The notes: generated from the letters alone by a model not told the origin. A stretch of 15,227 bases of DNA from Cardiobacteriales bacterium (GCA_030150565.1 JASLFR010000111.1:1-15227), one strand, 5' to 3'. Shown: positions 7,667 through 13,995, numbered from the stretch's first letter. Numbers and translations: made by a program.

Positions 7667-7910
7667 ATTCCTCTATTTATCTAATATTATTGAAAAAGAG
7701 AATATTAATAACGCCCTTTTTTATCCATTTTTAGGGGATAAATCTTAAATTTTCATTAAATTGTACTTAATTTTTGGGGAATTATGGGAAGAGTCTGTAT
7801 ATTTTTTAGCAAATAAAAAATTATCTCATTCAGTTGCTTATACATTTAATTAATCTATTACCTCTAGGGTGAGAGTGAAAAAGAGGATTTAGAAAAAGGG
7901 GGAGTGGGTT

Positions 7911-7920
7911 GCATGCATGC
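7911..7920. repeat. 10-bp palindrome upstream of the dehydrogenase promoter
   Basis: GCATGCATGC is self-complementary and stands out in an AT-rich background. It lies 7 bases upstream of the candidate -35 element, where an activator or repressor could bind. A role is inference only. Confidence 0.35.
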
Positions 7921-7927
7921 TTTTACT

Positions 7928-7955
7928 TTTACAATTTAAAAAATCGTGATAGATT
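7928..7955 (+). promoter_or_regulatory. Candidate sigma-70 promoter of the aldehyde dehydrogenase gene
   Basis: TTTACA (7928-7933, 5 of 6 matches to TTGACA) and TAGATT (7950-7955) are spaced by 16 bases. The -10 is preceded by TG at 7947-7948, giving an extended -10. It would start a leader of about 60 bases. Confidence 0.45.
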
Positions 7956-8020
7956 TAGAATTATGCTTATTCAATAGCATTAATGAAGAGAAACTTTATT
8001 AATAACCTAAAGGAGTATTT

Positions 8021-9460
8021 ATGAGTCAGTTTACAAAACTAAAAAACTTTATCGACGGTGAGTACGTTGATGCAATCAGCCAAGAGACCTTTGAGCTCGT
8101 TGACCCAACCACAGGTAAAGTGAATGGTGTTTCGCCCAAATCAAACGCAGAAGATGTTGATCGCGCACTTAAATCAGCGAAAGAAGCGTTCAAAACTTGG
8201 GGCCGTATGACTCCTGGAGAGCGTCAATCAGCACTCTTAAAAATTGCAGATGCAATTGAAGCGCGTGCAGATGAGCTTGTTGAAGCGCAAGTACGTAACA
8301 GTGGTCAGTTAAAGCATTTTGTACGTGATGGGGAAATTATTCCATCAGCGGATCAGATCCGTTTCTTCGCAGGTGCGGCGCGTATCCTTCAAGGTACTGC
8401 AACAGCTGAATATATGGAGAATCACACATCAACAATTCGTCGTGAACCACACGGTGTTGCAGCACAGGTTGCACCATGGAACTACCCATTCATGATGGCA
8501 GTATGGAAAATGGCACCTGCATTAGCAGCGGGTAACACAATCGTTCTTAAGCCGAGTGATACAACTCCTGAAAGTACTCTTCTTTTTGCTGAGATCTGTT
8601 CAGAGTTCTTACCAAAAGGAACCTTTAACGTTGTATTAGGGGATGCAGAGACAGGTTCAATGCTTGTTGGTCATAAGATCCCTGCAATCGTTTCAATTAC
8701 AGGTTCAGTTCGTGCGGGTATGGCTGTTGCTGAGACTGCAGCGAAGAACCTTGCAATTCCTCACTTAGAGCTTGGTGGTAAAGCGCCTCTCCTCGTATTT
8801 GAAGATGCGAACTTAGAAGCAGCTGCAGAGGGAATTGCTGAAGTAGGTTTCTTCAACGCAGGTCAAGACTGTACAGCAGGTACACGTGTTTTAGCGCATG
8901 AGTCTGTTTATGATGAGTTCTTAGAGCTTCTCGTAAAAGCTGCGAAAAACACTAAATTTGGTAAGCCAGATGATGAAGATGCGCTTTACGGCCCATTAAA
9001 CAACATTAACCAAATTAAGAATGTTGAGGGAATGATCGAGCGTATGCCTTCATATGCGAAGATTGAGACAGGTGGTAAGCGTGGTGGTGATGAAGGTTTC
9101 TACTTCGAGCCAACAGTTATTACAGGCCTTAAGCAGGATGATGAGATGATCCAGAATGAGATCTTCGCACCTGTAATCACAGTTCAGAAGTTCTCAACAG
9201 ATGAAGAAGCACTTGAGATGTCGAACGACGTTAACTACGGTCTCTCTGCAAGTGTTTGGACGAAGAACCACAGCCGCGCAATGCGTTTCTCACGTGATTT
9301 AGACTTCGGTGCAGTTTGGATCAATACACACATGCCATTAGTTGCTGAGATGCCACACGGTGGATTTAAGCATTCAGGTGGTGGTAAAGACCTCTCAATG
9401 TATAGCTTAGAAGCATATACACGTGTGAAGCACGTAATGACAAATATTGACGCTGAGTAA
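8021..9460 (+). CDS. NAD(P)-dependent aldehyde dehydrogenase, aminobutyraldehyde dehydrogenase type
   Basis: This ALDH-superfamily enzyme (479 residues) oxidises an aldehyde to the acid with NAD(P)+. The closest resemblance I recognise is to gamma-aminobutyraldehyde dehydrogenase (PatD/YdcW). Shared stretches include IRFFAGAARILQG, HTSTIRR, VAPWNYPFMMAVWKMAPALA, and the C-terminal INTHMPLVAEMPHGG with GGGKDLSMYSLE. That suggests a product of putrescine or other polyamine breakdown as substrate, but substrate cannot be fixed by reading alone. Betaine aldehyde dehydrogenase is the main alternative. Catalytic residues are present: Asn154 (APWNYP), Glu250 (LELGGKAP) and the nucleophile Cys284 (NAGQDCTAG). 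AAAGGAG precedes the ATG at good spacing. It stands alone between terminators with no polyamine transaminase or transporter nearby. Codon choice leans toward AAC, TTC and GGT more than in the neighbouring genes, as in a highly expressed gene. Confidence 0.9.
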   Translation: MSQFTKLKNFIDGEYVDAISQETFELVDPTTGKVNGVSPKSNAEDVDRALKSAKEAFKTWGRMTPGERQSALLKIADAIEARADELVEAQVRNSGQLKHFVRDGEIIPSADQIRFFAGAARILQGTATAEYMENHTSTIRREPHGVAAQVAPWNYPFMMAVWKMAPALAAGNTIVLKPSDTTPESTLLFAEICSEFLPKGTFNVVLGDAETGSMLVGHKIPAIVSITGSVRAGMAVAETAAKNLAIPHLELGGKAPLLVFEDANLEAAAEGIAEVGFFNAGQDCTAGTRVLAHESVYDEFLELLVKAAKNTKFGKPDDEDALYGPLNNINQIKNVEGMIERMPSYAKIETGGKRGGDEGFYFEPTVITGLKQDDEMIQNEIFAPVITVQKFSTDEEALEMSNDVNYGLSASVWTKNHSRAMRFSRDLDFGAVWINTHMPLVAEMPHGGFKHSGGGKDLSMYSLEAYTRVKHVMTNIDAE

Positions 9461-9498
9461 TTAAATCTACTCTTAAGAGTCAATAAGTTATAAAAGAG

Positions 9499-9531
9499 AG
9501 ATCCCTGCTTTAACAAGTAGGGGTCTTTTTT
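9499..9531 (+). terminator. Intrinsic terminator of the aldehyde dehydrogenase gene
   Basis: A 12-bp stem (AGATCCCTGCTT with AAGTAGGGGTCT, two G-U pairs) has a TAAC loop and is followed by six T residues at 9526-9531, 38 bases after the stop. Confidence 0.9.
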
Positions 9532-9574
9532 ATGCTCAAGATAAAAATTAATTTAGAGCTAATAATTGGGTATG

Positions 9575-9600
9575 AAAAAAGCCTCTTGAATAAGAGGCTT
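9575..9600 (-). terminator. Intrinsic terminator of fumC
   Basis: The stem AAGCCTCTT/AAGAGGCTT (9 bp, 4-base loop) is flanked by six A residues at 9575-9580. Read on the minus strand it becomes a hairpin followed by a U-tract, 27 bases past the fumC stop. Together with the terminator at 9499-9531 it insulates the two convergent genes. Confidence 0.87.
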
Positions 9601-9626
9601 TCACTTTTTAAAAAAGAGGAAGAGTT

Positions 9627-11024
9627 TTATTTAAGAGAGCCTACCATCTCTTCAGGGCGTACCCACTCATTAAACTGCTCTTCTGTAAGATAGCCGAGTT
9701 CAAGAGCAGACTCTTTTAGAGTTGTCCCTTTTGCATGAGCATTCTTAGCGATAGCAGCTGCTTTATCATACCCAATATGAGTATTAAGAGCGGTGACTAA
9801 CATAAGCGAGTTATTAACTAACTCCTCGATACGCTCACGATTAGGCTCAATTCCAACAGCACATTTACTATTGAAGCTCTCCATCCCGCCCCCAAGCAGA
9901 CGAATGGATTGAAGGAAGTTGTCGATAATCATTGGACGGAAGACGTTTAGCTCAAAGTTACCAGAAGCTCCACCAATATTGATTGCCACATCGTTCCCCA
10001 TCACTTGCGCACAGAGCATCGTTAACGCTTCTGATTGAGTAGGGTTGACCTTTCCAGGCATGATTGAGCTACCAGGCTCATTTTCAGGGATAGAGATCTC
10101 ACCAATTCCCGATCGAGGTCCTGATGCGAGCCAGCGAACATCATTTGCAATCTTCATTAATGAAGCAGCGAGCCCTTTAAGCGCTCCATGAGCGTGAACA
10201 ATTGCATCAGTCGTTGCTAATGCTTCAAATTTATTGGGAGCAGAGGTGAAAGGGAGTTTGGTAAAGTCAGCAATCTCCTTAGCTACACGCTCAGCATATT
10301 CAGGATGGGTGTTTAAACCTGTACCTACCGCAGTCCCACCGAGGGCCAATTCAGAGAGATGTGGGAGGCTATTCTCAATATGGGTACGATTATATTTAAG
10401 CATCGCAGCCCAGCCTGAGATCTCTTGACCAAGTGTGAGAGGGGTTGCATCTTGAAGGTGTGTCCGCCCAATCTTTACGATATCTTTAAATGCTTCTGCT
10501 TTCTCTTCTAATGTTTTATGAAGAGCATCAAGTTCAGGGAGAAGCTCTTTATGAATGCTCATTACACCAGCAATATGCATCGCCGTAGGAAAGGTGTCGT
10601 TAGAGCTCTGCGCTTTATTTACATCATCATTTGGATGGACTAAGCGCTCTTCACCCCGAACGCCCCCCATCAACTCACTTGCACGATTTGCCAATACCTC
10701 ATTCATATTCATATTGGTCTGCGTACCAGAGCCCGTTTGCCAAAGGGAGAGTGGAAACTCTTCATCATGCTTCCCTGCGAGTACTTCATCCGCTGCGGCG
10801 ATGATCGCTGCGGCTTTATCACTCTCTAAAAGCCCAAGATCGCTATTCACTTTAGCAGCGGAACGCTTAACAATCGCCAAACCTTGGAGGAGTGCTTTTG
10901 GCATCTTCTCATTTGAGATATGAAAATTTTGTAATGAACGTTGCGTCTGTGCACCCCATAAGCGCTCATTTGGCACATTCATATCACCCATAGTATCTCT
11001 CTCTATGCGGAAATCAGTACTCAT
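9627..11024 (-). CDS. fumC: Class II fumarate hydratase
   Basis: FumC is the iron-independent, homotetrameric fumarase that hydrates fumarate to L-malate in the TCA cycle. It is oxygen- and superoxide-tolerant, unlike the Fe-S class I enzymes. From the chosen start (MSTDFRIERDTMGDMNVP) it has 465 residues; E. coli FumC has 467. Key motifs are WQTGSGTQTNMNMNEV, HPNDDVNKAQSSND and GRTHLQDATPLTLGQE with His189 (E. coli His188). The fumarate lyase signature GSSIMPGKVNP carries Ser319, Lys325 and Asn327, matching E. coli Ser318, Lys324 and Asn326. The frame extends 16 codons further upstream to an ATG at 11072, but that ATG overlaps the promoter -10. The ATG at 11024 has TAAGGAG 9 bases upstream and fits the family N-terminus. 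The gene is monocistronic, divergent from the universal stress protein gene. Confidence 0.97.
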   Translation of the reverse strand: MSTDFRIERDTMGDMNVPNERLWGAQTQRSLQNFHISNEKMPKALLQGLAIVKRSAAKVNSDLGLLESDKAAAIIAAADEVLAGKHDEEFPLSLWQTGSGTQTNMNMNEVLANRASELMGGVRGEERLVHPNDDVNKAQSSNDTFPTAMHIAGVMSIHKELLPELDALHKTLEEKAEAFKDIVKIGRTHLQDATPLTLGQEISGWAAMLKYNRTHIENSLPHLSELALGGTAVGTGLNTHPEYAERVAKEIADFTKLPFTSAPNKFEALATTDAIVHAHGALKGLAASLMKIANDVRWLASGPRSGIGEISIPENEPGSSIMPGKVNPTQSEALTMLCAQVMGNDVAINIGGASGNFELNVFRPMIIDNFLQSIRLLGGGMESFNSKCAVGIEPNRERIEELVNNSLMLVTALNTHIGYDKAAAIAKNAHAKGTTLKESALELGYLTEEQFNEWVRPEEMVGSLK

Positions 11025-11033
11025 TATTTGAAG

Positions 11034-11040
11034 CTCCTTA
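11034..11040 (-). promoter_or_regulatory. Ribosome-binding site that decides the fumC start
   Basis: On the minus strand TAAGGAG ends 9 bases before the ATG at 11024. No comparable site precedes the longer in-frame ATG at 11072. Confidence 0.75.
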
Positions 11041-11056
11041 TCGTTAAAATTGATGA

Positions 11057-11085
11057 TAAAAGTGCGCTCCATTATAGCACTTTTA
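11057..11085 (-). promoter_or_regulatory. fumC promoter, -10 inside a perfect 9-bp inverted repeat
   Basis: On the minus strand an extended -10, TGCTATAAT (-10 hexamer at 11071-11076), lies inside the inverted repeat TAAAAGTGC, 11 bases, GCACTTTTA. No good -35 is visible, which fits an extended -10 promoter. Because the repeat straddles the -10, a bound dimer would compete directly with RNA polymerase, so it looks like an operator. The regulator is not recognised. Confidence 0.6.
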
Positions 11086-11140
11086 CCCCTTTCCCGAAGA
11101 AAATTGGTGAGGGTATTAAAGAGGATTACTTAATAAAAAA

Positions 11141-11169
11141 TTGATTTAGTCTAAGCCCAAATTTATAAG
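11141..11169 (+). promoter_or_regulatory. Sigma-70 promoter of the universal stress protein gene
   Basis: TTGATT (11141-11146) and TATAAG (11164-11169) are 17 bases apart, an ideal spacing with 4/6 and 5/6 matches. Transcription would start near 11176 and leave a leader of about 108 bases. The leader has a weak bulged hairpin around 11202-11228 (GGTG/CACC and GAGT/ACTC arms). Confidence 0.6.
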
Positions 11170-11284
11170 GAAGTGGTAAGATGAAAAGAGAGTAGAGAAG
11201 TGGTGGGGGATGAGTCAATTACTCCACCTAATCTGAAGTAGTTGGTTGTTTTATCGATTTAAATACTAAGAAGGAGCGTAGAGA

Positions 11285-11707
11285 ATGTATCAGAAGATAT
11301 TACTAGCAGTTGATGGATCAGAGAACTCACAAAGAGCAGCGCAGGAGGCATTGAAATTGGCAAAATGTCGTGAAGATGCTGAGGTGACCATTCTCTTTGC
11401 GAATGTTCCTCCCCATACAGCGGTAGAGATGTTGCAGAATGATCCTAATCGCAGTGATGAGGAGATTCTTGAGGATAATAATATTACTTCTGTGCGTGAT
11501 CTCTTCGAAGAGGCTGGGGTAAAAGTAAAATGTGTTGTTCTTCGAGGTGAGGCGATTCGTGTCATTACCGATTATGAGAAGAAGAATGATCACGATCTTT
11601 TAGTGATCGGTAGCCGTGGTTTAGGCTCTGTTGGTCAACTCTTTTTAGGTAGCGTGAGTACGAAAGTGATCAATAAGGCGAAATGCCCTGTTTTATTAGT
11701 TAAATAG
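11285..11707 (+). CDS. Universal stress protein, ATP-binding UspA-superfamily type
   Basis: This is a single-domain Usp protein of 140 residues, a typical length, with the alpha/beta Rossmann-like fold of the family. It is expected to be a cytosolic dimer. The N-terminus MYQKILLAVDGSENSQRA supplies the conserved Asp10. The C-terminal nucleotide-binding motif G-x2-G-x9-G-S is complete (Gly109, Gly112, Gly122, Ser123), so it probably binds ATP like MJ0577 rather than being a non-binding UspA. Such proteins rise in growth arrest and other stresses; the target here cannot be told. AAGGAG lies about 9 bases upstream of the ATG. It has its own promoter and terminator and sits between fumC (divergent) and the nhaC pair. 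Confidence 0.93.
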   Translation: MYQKILLAVDGSENSQRAAQEALKLAKCREDAEVTILFANVPPHTAVEMLQNDPNRSDEEILEDNNITSVRDLFEEAGVKVKCVVLRGEAIRVITDYEKKNDHDLLVIGSRGLGSVGQLFLGSVSTKVINKAKCPVLLVK

Positions 11708-11760
11708 CCTTCAATAAGAGAGCTATTAATATCTACTAATAATATTTAGTAAATTGAGCG

Positions 11761-11794
11761 AGCCCACCTACTAATAATGGTGGGCTTTCTGTTT
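11761..11794 (+). terminator. Intrinsic terminator of the universal stress protein gene
   Basis: An 8-bp GC-rich stem (AGCCCACC at 11761-11768 with GGTGGGCT at 11779-11786) has a 10-base loop and a T-rich but interrupted tail (TTTCTGTTT), 53 bases after the stop. Confidence 0.75.
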
Positions 11795-11937
11795 GGGGGT
11801 GGGGTAACGATTTAACGATATTTGAAGATAAATTGATTTATCTCATCTCTAAGGGTTCTCCCTCTTTAAGGAAGAGGGGTGAGTAAAAGCTCTTTTAATA
11901 TTATTTAAGGTCGGAAATTAAACGGAAGAGTGGGTTA

Positions 11938-11995
11938 ATGCAATTATTTTAAGGCTTCCATAATCGCTTAAATTTGCTATTGATAATAATTGCAT
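11938..11995. repeat. 11-bp perfect inverted repeat enclosing a nested hairpin
   Basis: ATGCAATTATT (11938-11948) and AATAATTGCAT (11985-11995) are exact reverse complements around 36 bases. Inside, TTTAAG and CTTAAA can pair again. It may be a cruciform, a folded RNA or a binding site; it has no U-tract and no coding sense. Confidence 0.5.
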
Positions 11996-12048
11996 CTTAT
12001 TGAAGATATTGGTAGGGGTAAATCGCTCAATTAATTGAAAAATAGTTA

Positions 12049-12089
12049 TTTAATCATCGTTATAAATAATCATAAATAGGATGATTAAA
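12049..12089. promoter_or_regulatory. Candidate operator: three TAATCAT heptamers, two forming a 10-bp inverted repeat
   Basis: TTTAATCATC (12049-12058) and GATGATTAAA (12080-12089) are perfect inverted arms 21 bases apart. TAATCAT occurs in direct orientation at 12051 and 12067 and inverted at 12081-12087. The array ends 5 bases upstream of a consensus TTGACA, the usual place for an activator or a repressor of a -35-dependent promoter. Confidence 0.5.
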
Positions 12090-12094
12090 ATCTG

Positions 12095-12123
12095 TTGACA
12101 ATAATTTTGCCCTCTAATAGTCT
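12095..12123 (+). promoter_or_regulatory. Promoter P1 of the first nhaC gene
   Basis: A perfect -35 TTGACA (12095-12100) is followed after 17 bases by TAGTCT (12118-12123). The -10 keeps the three most conserved positions (TA...T). Transcription would start near 12130, just before the terminator-like hairpin. Confidence 0.5.
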
Positions 12124-12143
12124 TACTTATATTCTCATTCGCG

Positions 12144-12188
12144 ATCCCGATCTTTATCGGGATTTTTACTTTTTATTAGAAACCCGAT
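12144..12188 (+). promoter_or_regulatory. Putative attenuator in the first nhaC leader
   Basis: ATCCCGAT (12144-12151) pairs with ATCGGGAT (12156-12163) over a CTTT loop and runs into T residues at 12163-12167 and again a few bases on, so it is a good intrinsic terminator. A second CCCGAT at 12183-12188 can pair with the same ATCGGG (12156-12161) and would break that terminator. The terminator stands between P1 and the antiporter start with no gene in front of it to terminate. Confidence 0.5.
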
Positions 12189-12200
12189 TAATTCAGATAA

Positions 12201-12206
12201 TATAAT
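12201..12206 (+). promoter_or_regulatory. Possible second promoter (P2) of the first nhaC gene, -10 only
   Basis: A perfect TATAAT lies 32 bases before the ATG and downstream of the putative attenuator. No -35 is recognisable at 16-18 bases. In an AT-rich stretch a chance match is possible. Confidence 0.3.
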
Positions 12207-12238
12207 GAGTTAAGTAGGTAAGGGAGTGATAAGTTCTT

Positions 12239-13786
12239 ATGCAGATTGTACCCGTTAGTGACCACGTGCGGTTGCCCACCTTTACTGAAGCTATAATCCC
12301 GATTATTTTCATGGTGATTTCGCTCGGCGTAGGTATTTTTGTCTTTGATTCAGATCCCCATATTCCTCTTCTTTTAAGTGCAGGTGTTGCCGCAATTATT
12401 GCGATGCGTTTAGGCTTTCACTGGAAAGAGATTGAAGAGGGGATGCTTGATGCGGTGCGTCTAGCACTTCAAGCGATTGTTATTTTGATGGTGATCGGTA
12501 CCATTATCGCCTCATGGATCGGTGCGGGGATTGTGCCAACATTGATCTATTACGGATTAGATATTCTCGATCCCTCCTATTTCCTTGTGGCGGCGTGTCT
12601 TATCTGCTGTATTGTCTCAATTGCATCGGGGAATGCGTGGACCGCAGCGGGAACGATCGGAATCGCAATTATGGGTGTAGGTTACGGTTTAGGAATGAAC
12701 CCTGCAGCAGTTGCTGGTGCGGTTATCTCAGGCGTCTATTTTGGTGATAAGATCTCACCTCTTTCAGAATCAACCAACCTTGCACCAGGAATTGTGGGAG
12801 CAGATCTCTTTGAGCACATTAAATATATGCTATATACAACAGTTCCAGGGGTTTTAATTGCACTCTGTCTCTACGCATTTATCGGTACGACTGATTGGGC
12901 ACTCTCTCCTGAAGCGATCGCTCTTGCAGAGGCAGCAACGGAAGCTGGAGGAGAAGCGGGGATCGGTCAGGTTGCTAAAGTACAGGCGCAGATGAAGGAT
13001 CTTTTCGTTATTACTCCATGGTTATTGATCGTTCCTAGCATGATTATTGTGATCATGGTCTTCAAAATTCCTGCATTCCCAGGTTTGATGATTGGATCGA
13101 TGATGGGTGCGATCTGTGCGATCTTCGTTCAAGGAGCTGAGCCAGGGGCTGTTTTTGATTCACTCTATAACGGTTACGATCTTTTAGTTGCGAATGAGTC
13201 TCGAGTATTGGCAGATCCTACTGTCTTAGAAGATGAACTTATTTTAAGCCTCTTCCATGAAGCGGGTGGAATCACCTCTGTTCTTTACACGGTCTCATTA
13301 GTGATCATCGCTATGTGTTTTGGTGGAGTATTAGAGTTTACTAAAATCTTTGAAACGCTTGTTCAATCGATGCTCCGTTTTGCACGCCGTACAAGCAGCC
13401 TCATTGCCACAACAGTAGTAACCTGCTTTAGCTCAAACGTTGTTGGGTGTGACCAATATATGTCGATCATCATTCCAGCGCGTATGTTTGTTGAAGAGTA
13501 TAAGCGTCGTGGACTCCACCCTAAAGTGCTCTCACGTACGCTAGAGGATGCAGGAACGATGACATCTCCCCTTATTCCTTGGAATACTTGTGGAGCCTTT
13601 ATGTCGGGTACGTTAGGGGTTGCGACGTTTGATTATCTCCCCTTTGCATTCCTCTGTCTTTTAAGCCCAATGATTGCGCTCTTCTACGCATTTACTGGCT
13701 TAACGATTGAGTATGTGACACCTGAAGAGGTGAAAGAGGAGGAGTACTACGTTCCTACAGAGTTTATTGAGAAGCGTCTCGATTAA
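12239..13786 (+). CDS. nhaC: NhaC-family Na+/H+ antiporter (first copy)
   Basis: This is an inner-membrane antiporter of the NhaC family (PF03553), expected to exchange Na+ for H+ in pH and salt homeostasis. The same family includes malate-2H+/Na+-lactate exchangers, so substrate is not certain. It has 515 residues and roughly 10-12 hydrophobic segments. Family landmarks are SIASGNAWTAAGTIGIA (about 128-144) and GVYFGDKISPLSESTNLAPG (165-184), with polar residues in the presumed transport path. A hydrophilic loop at about 215-255, rich in Ala and Glu, and another at about 312-345 separate the core helices. The start is fixed by an in-frame TAA at 12230-12232. The nearest ribosome-binding site (GGGAG, 12222-12226) is 12 bases away, a long spacing that may limit translation. 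A paralogous gene follows 331 bases downstream. Confidence 0.9.
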   Translation: MQIVPVSDHVRLPTFTEAIIPIIFMVISLGVGIFVFDSDPHIPLLLSAGVAAIIAMRLGFHWKEIEEGMLDAVRLALQAIVILMVIGTIIASWIGAGIVPTLIYYGLDILDPSYFLVAACLICCIVSIASGNAWTAAGTIGIAIMGVGYGLGMNPAAVAGAVISGVYFGDKISPLSESTNLAPGIVGADLFEHIKYMLYTTVPGVLIALCLYAFIGTTDWALSPEAIALAEAATEAGGEAGIGQVAKVQAQMKDLFVITPWLLIVPSMIIVIMVFKIPAFPGLMIGSMMGAICAIFVQGAEPGAVFDSLYNGYDLLVANESRVLADPTVLEDELILSLFHEAGGITSVLYTVSLVIIAMCFGGVLEFTKIFETLVQSMLRFARRTSSLIATTVVTCFSSNVVGCDQYMSIIIPARMFVEEYKRRGLHPKVLSRTLEDAGTMTSPLIPWNTCGAFMSGTLGVATFDYLPFAFLCLLSPMIALFYAFTGLTIEYVTPEEVKEEEYYVPTEFIEKRLD

Positions 13787-13836
13787 AAACTCCCCTTTAA
13801 GTGGGAATCTCAATTAAGATTCTCATAAGAGAGAGT

Positions 13837-13873
13837 AAGCCCCTGTTATTTTAAAAAGTAGCAGGGGCTTTTT
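13837..13873 (+). terminator. Intrinsic terminator after the first nhaC
   Basis: AAGCCCCTG (13837-13845) pairs with CAGGGGCTT (13862-13870), and the stem can extend inward through A-U and G-U pairs. Five T residues (13869-13873) follow. A smaller hairpin GAATCT/AGATTC at 13805-13822 precedes it. The two antiporter genes are therefore probably separate transcription units. Confidence 0.87.
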
Positions 13874-13925
13874 ATTATTTAAATAATATTAATTCTCTCA
13901 CGATTTAATAATAAAGAGATAAATC

Positions 13926-13948
13926 GAATTAATAATGCGCATTAATTC
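13926..13948. repeat. 8-bp inverted repeat upstream of the second nhaC promoter
   Basis: GAATTAAT (13926-13933) and ATTAATTC (13941-13948) are perfect arms around AATGCGC. The element lies 32 bases upstream of the extended -10, roughly at and above the -35 position, so it may be an operator. The arms are AT-rich, which lowers their significance. Confidence 0.35.
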
Positions 13949-13980
13949 CCCGATAAATGTTAGGTACTTTATCGATAGCG

Positions 13981-13989
13981 TGCTATAAC
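13981..13989 (+). promoter_or_regulatory. Extended -10 promoter of the second nhaC
   Basis: TGCTATAAC fits TGn-TATAAT with one mismatch, and no strong -35 is present. It is nearly the same as the fumC extended -10 (TGCTATAAT). It would give a leader of about 120 bases. Confidence 0.5.
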
Positions 13990-13995
13990 TAAAAA

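Larger units (their letters stand above)
7605..8020. other. 416-bp AT-rich intergenic region
   Basis: After the terminator near its left end, this stretch shows no convincing ORF. It contains a 7-bp inverted repeat (TAATATT at 7682-7688, AATATTA at 7701-7707), a 10-bp palindrome GCATGCATGC at 7911-7920 and a candidate promoter for the aldehyde dehydrogenase. The rest (about 7710-7900) is AT-rich with no structure I can name. Confidence 0.6.
11708..12238. other. 531-bp intergenic region, rich in inverted repeats
   Basis: No ORF is supported here. In order it holds the usp terminator, a hairpin TCCCTCTT/AAGAGGGG (11859-11879) without a U-tract, a large inverted repeat (11938-11995), a TAATCAT cluster (12049-12089), a consensus -35 promoter (12095), a terminator-like hairpin (12144-12167) and a second -10 (12201). 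The density of structure implies that the following antiporter gene is tightly regulated and/or that a small RNA is made here. Confidence 0.6.

Noticed and set aside
10555..10923. 122-codon plus-strand ORF opposite fumC
   Set aside because: It lies fully antisense to a strongly conserved enzyme gene and its composition reflects the reverse complement of fumC codons.
11025..11072. 16-codon N-terminal extension of FumC from the ATG at 11072
   Set aside because: That ATG overlaps the TATAAT of the promoter, has no ribosome-binding site, and the extension is absent from the FumC family as I know it.
11859..11879. Hairpin TCCCTCTT/AAGAGGGG as a terminator
   Set aside because: No U-tract follows on either strand and the usp terminator already lies upstream, so I mention it only as a structure.
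12514..12747. 77-codon plus-strand ORF inside the first nhaC
   Set aside because: It is an out-of-frame shadow rich in Cys and Arg. A matching shadow at 14396-14629 exists only because the two paralogous genes share DNA sequence.
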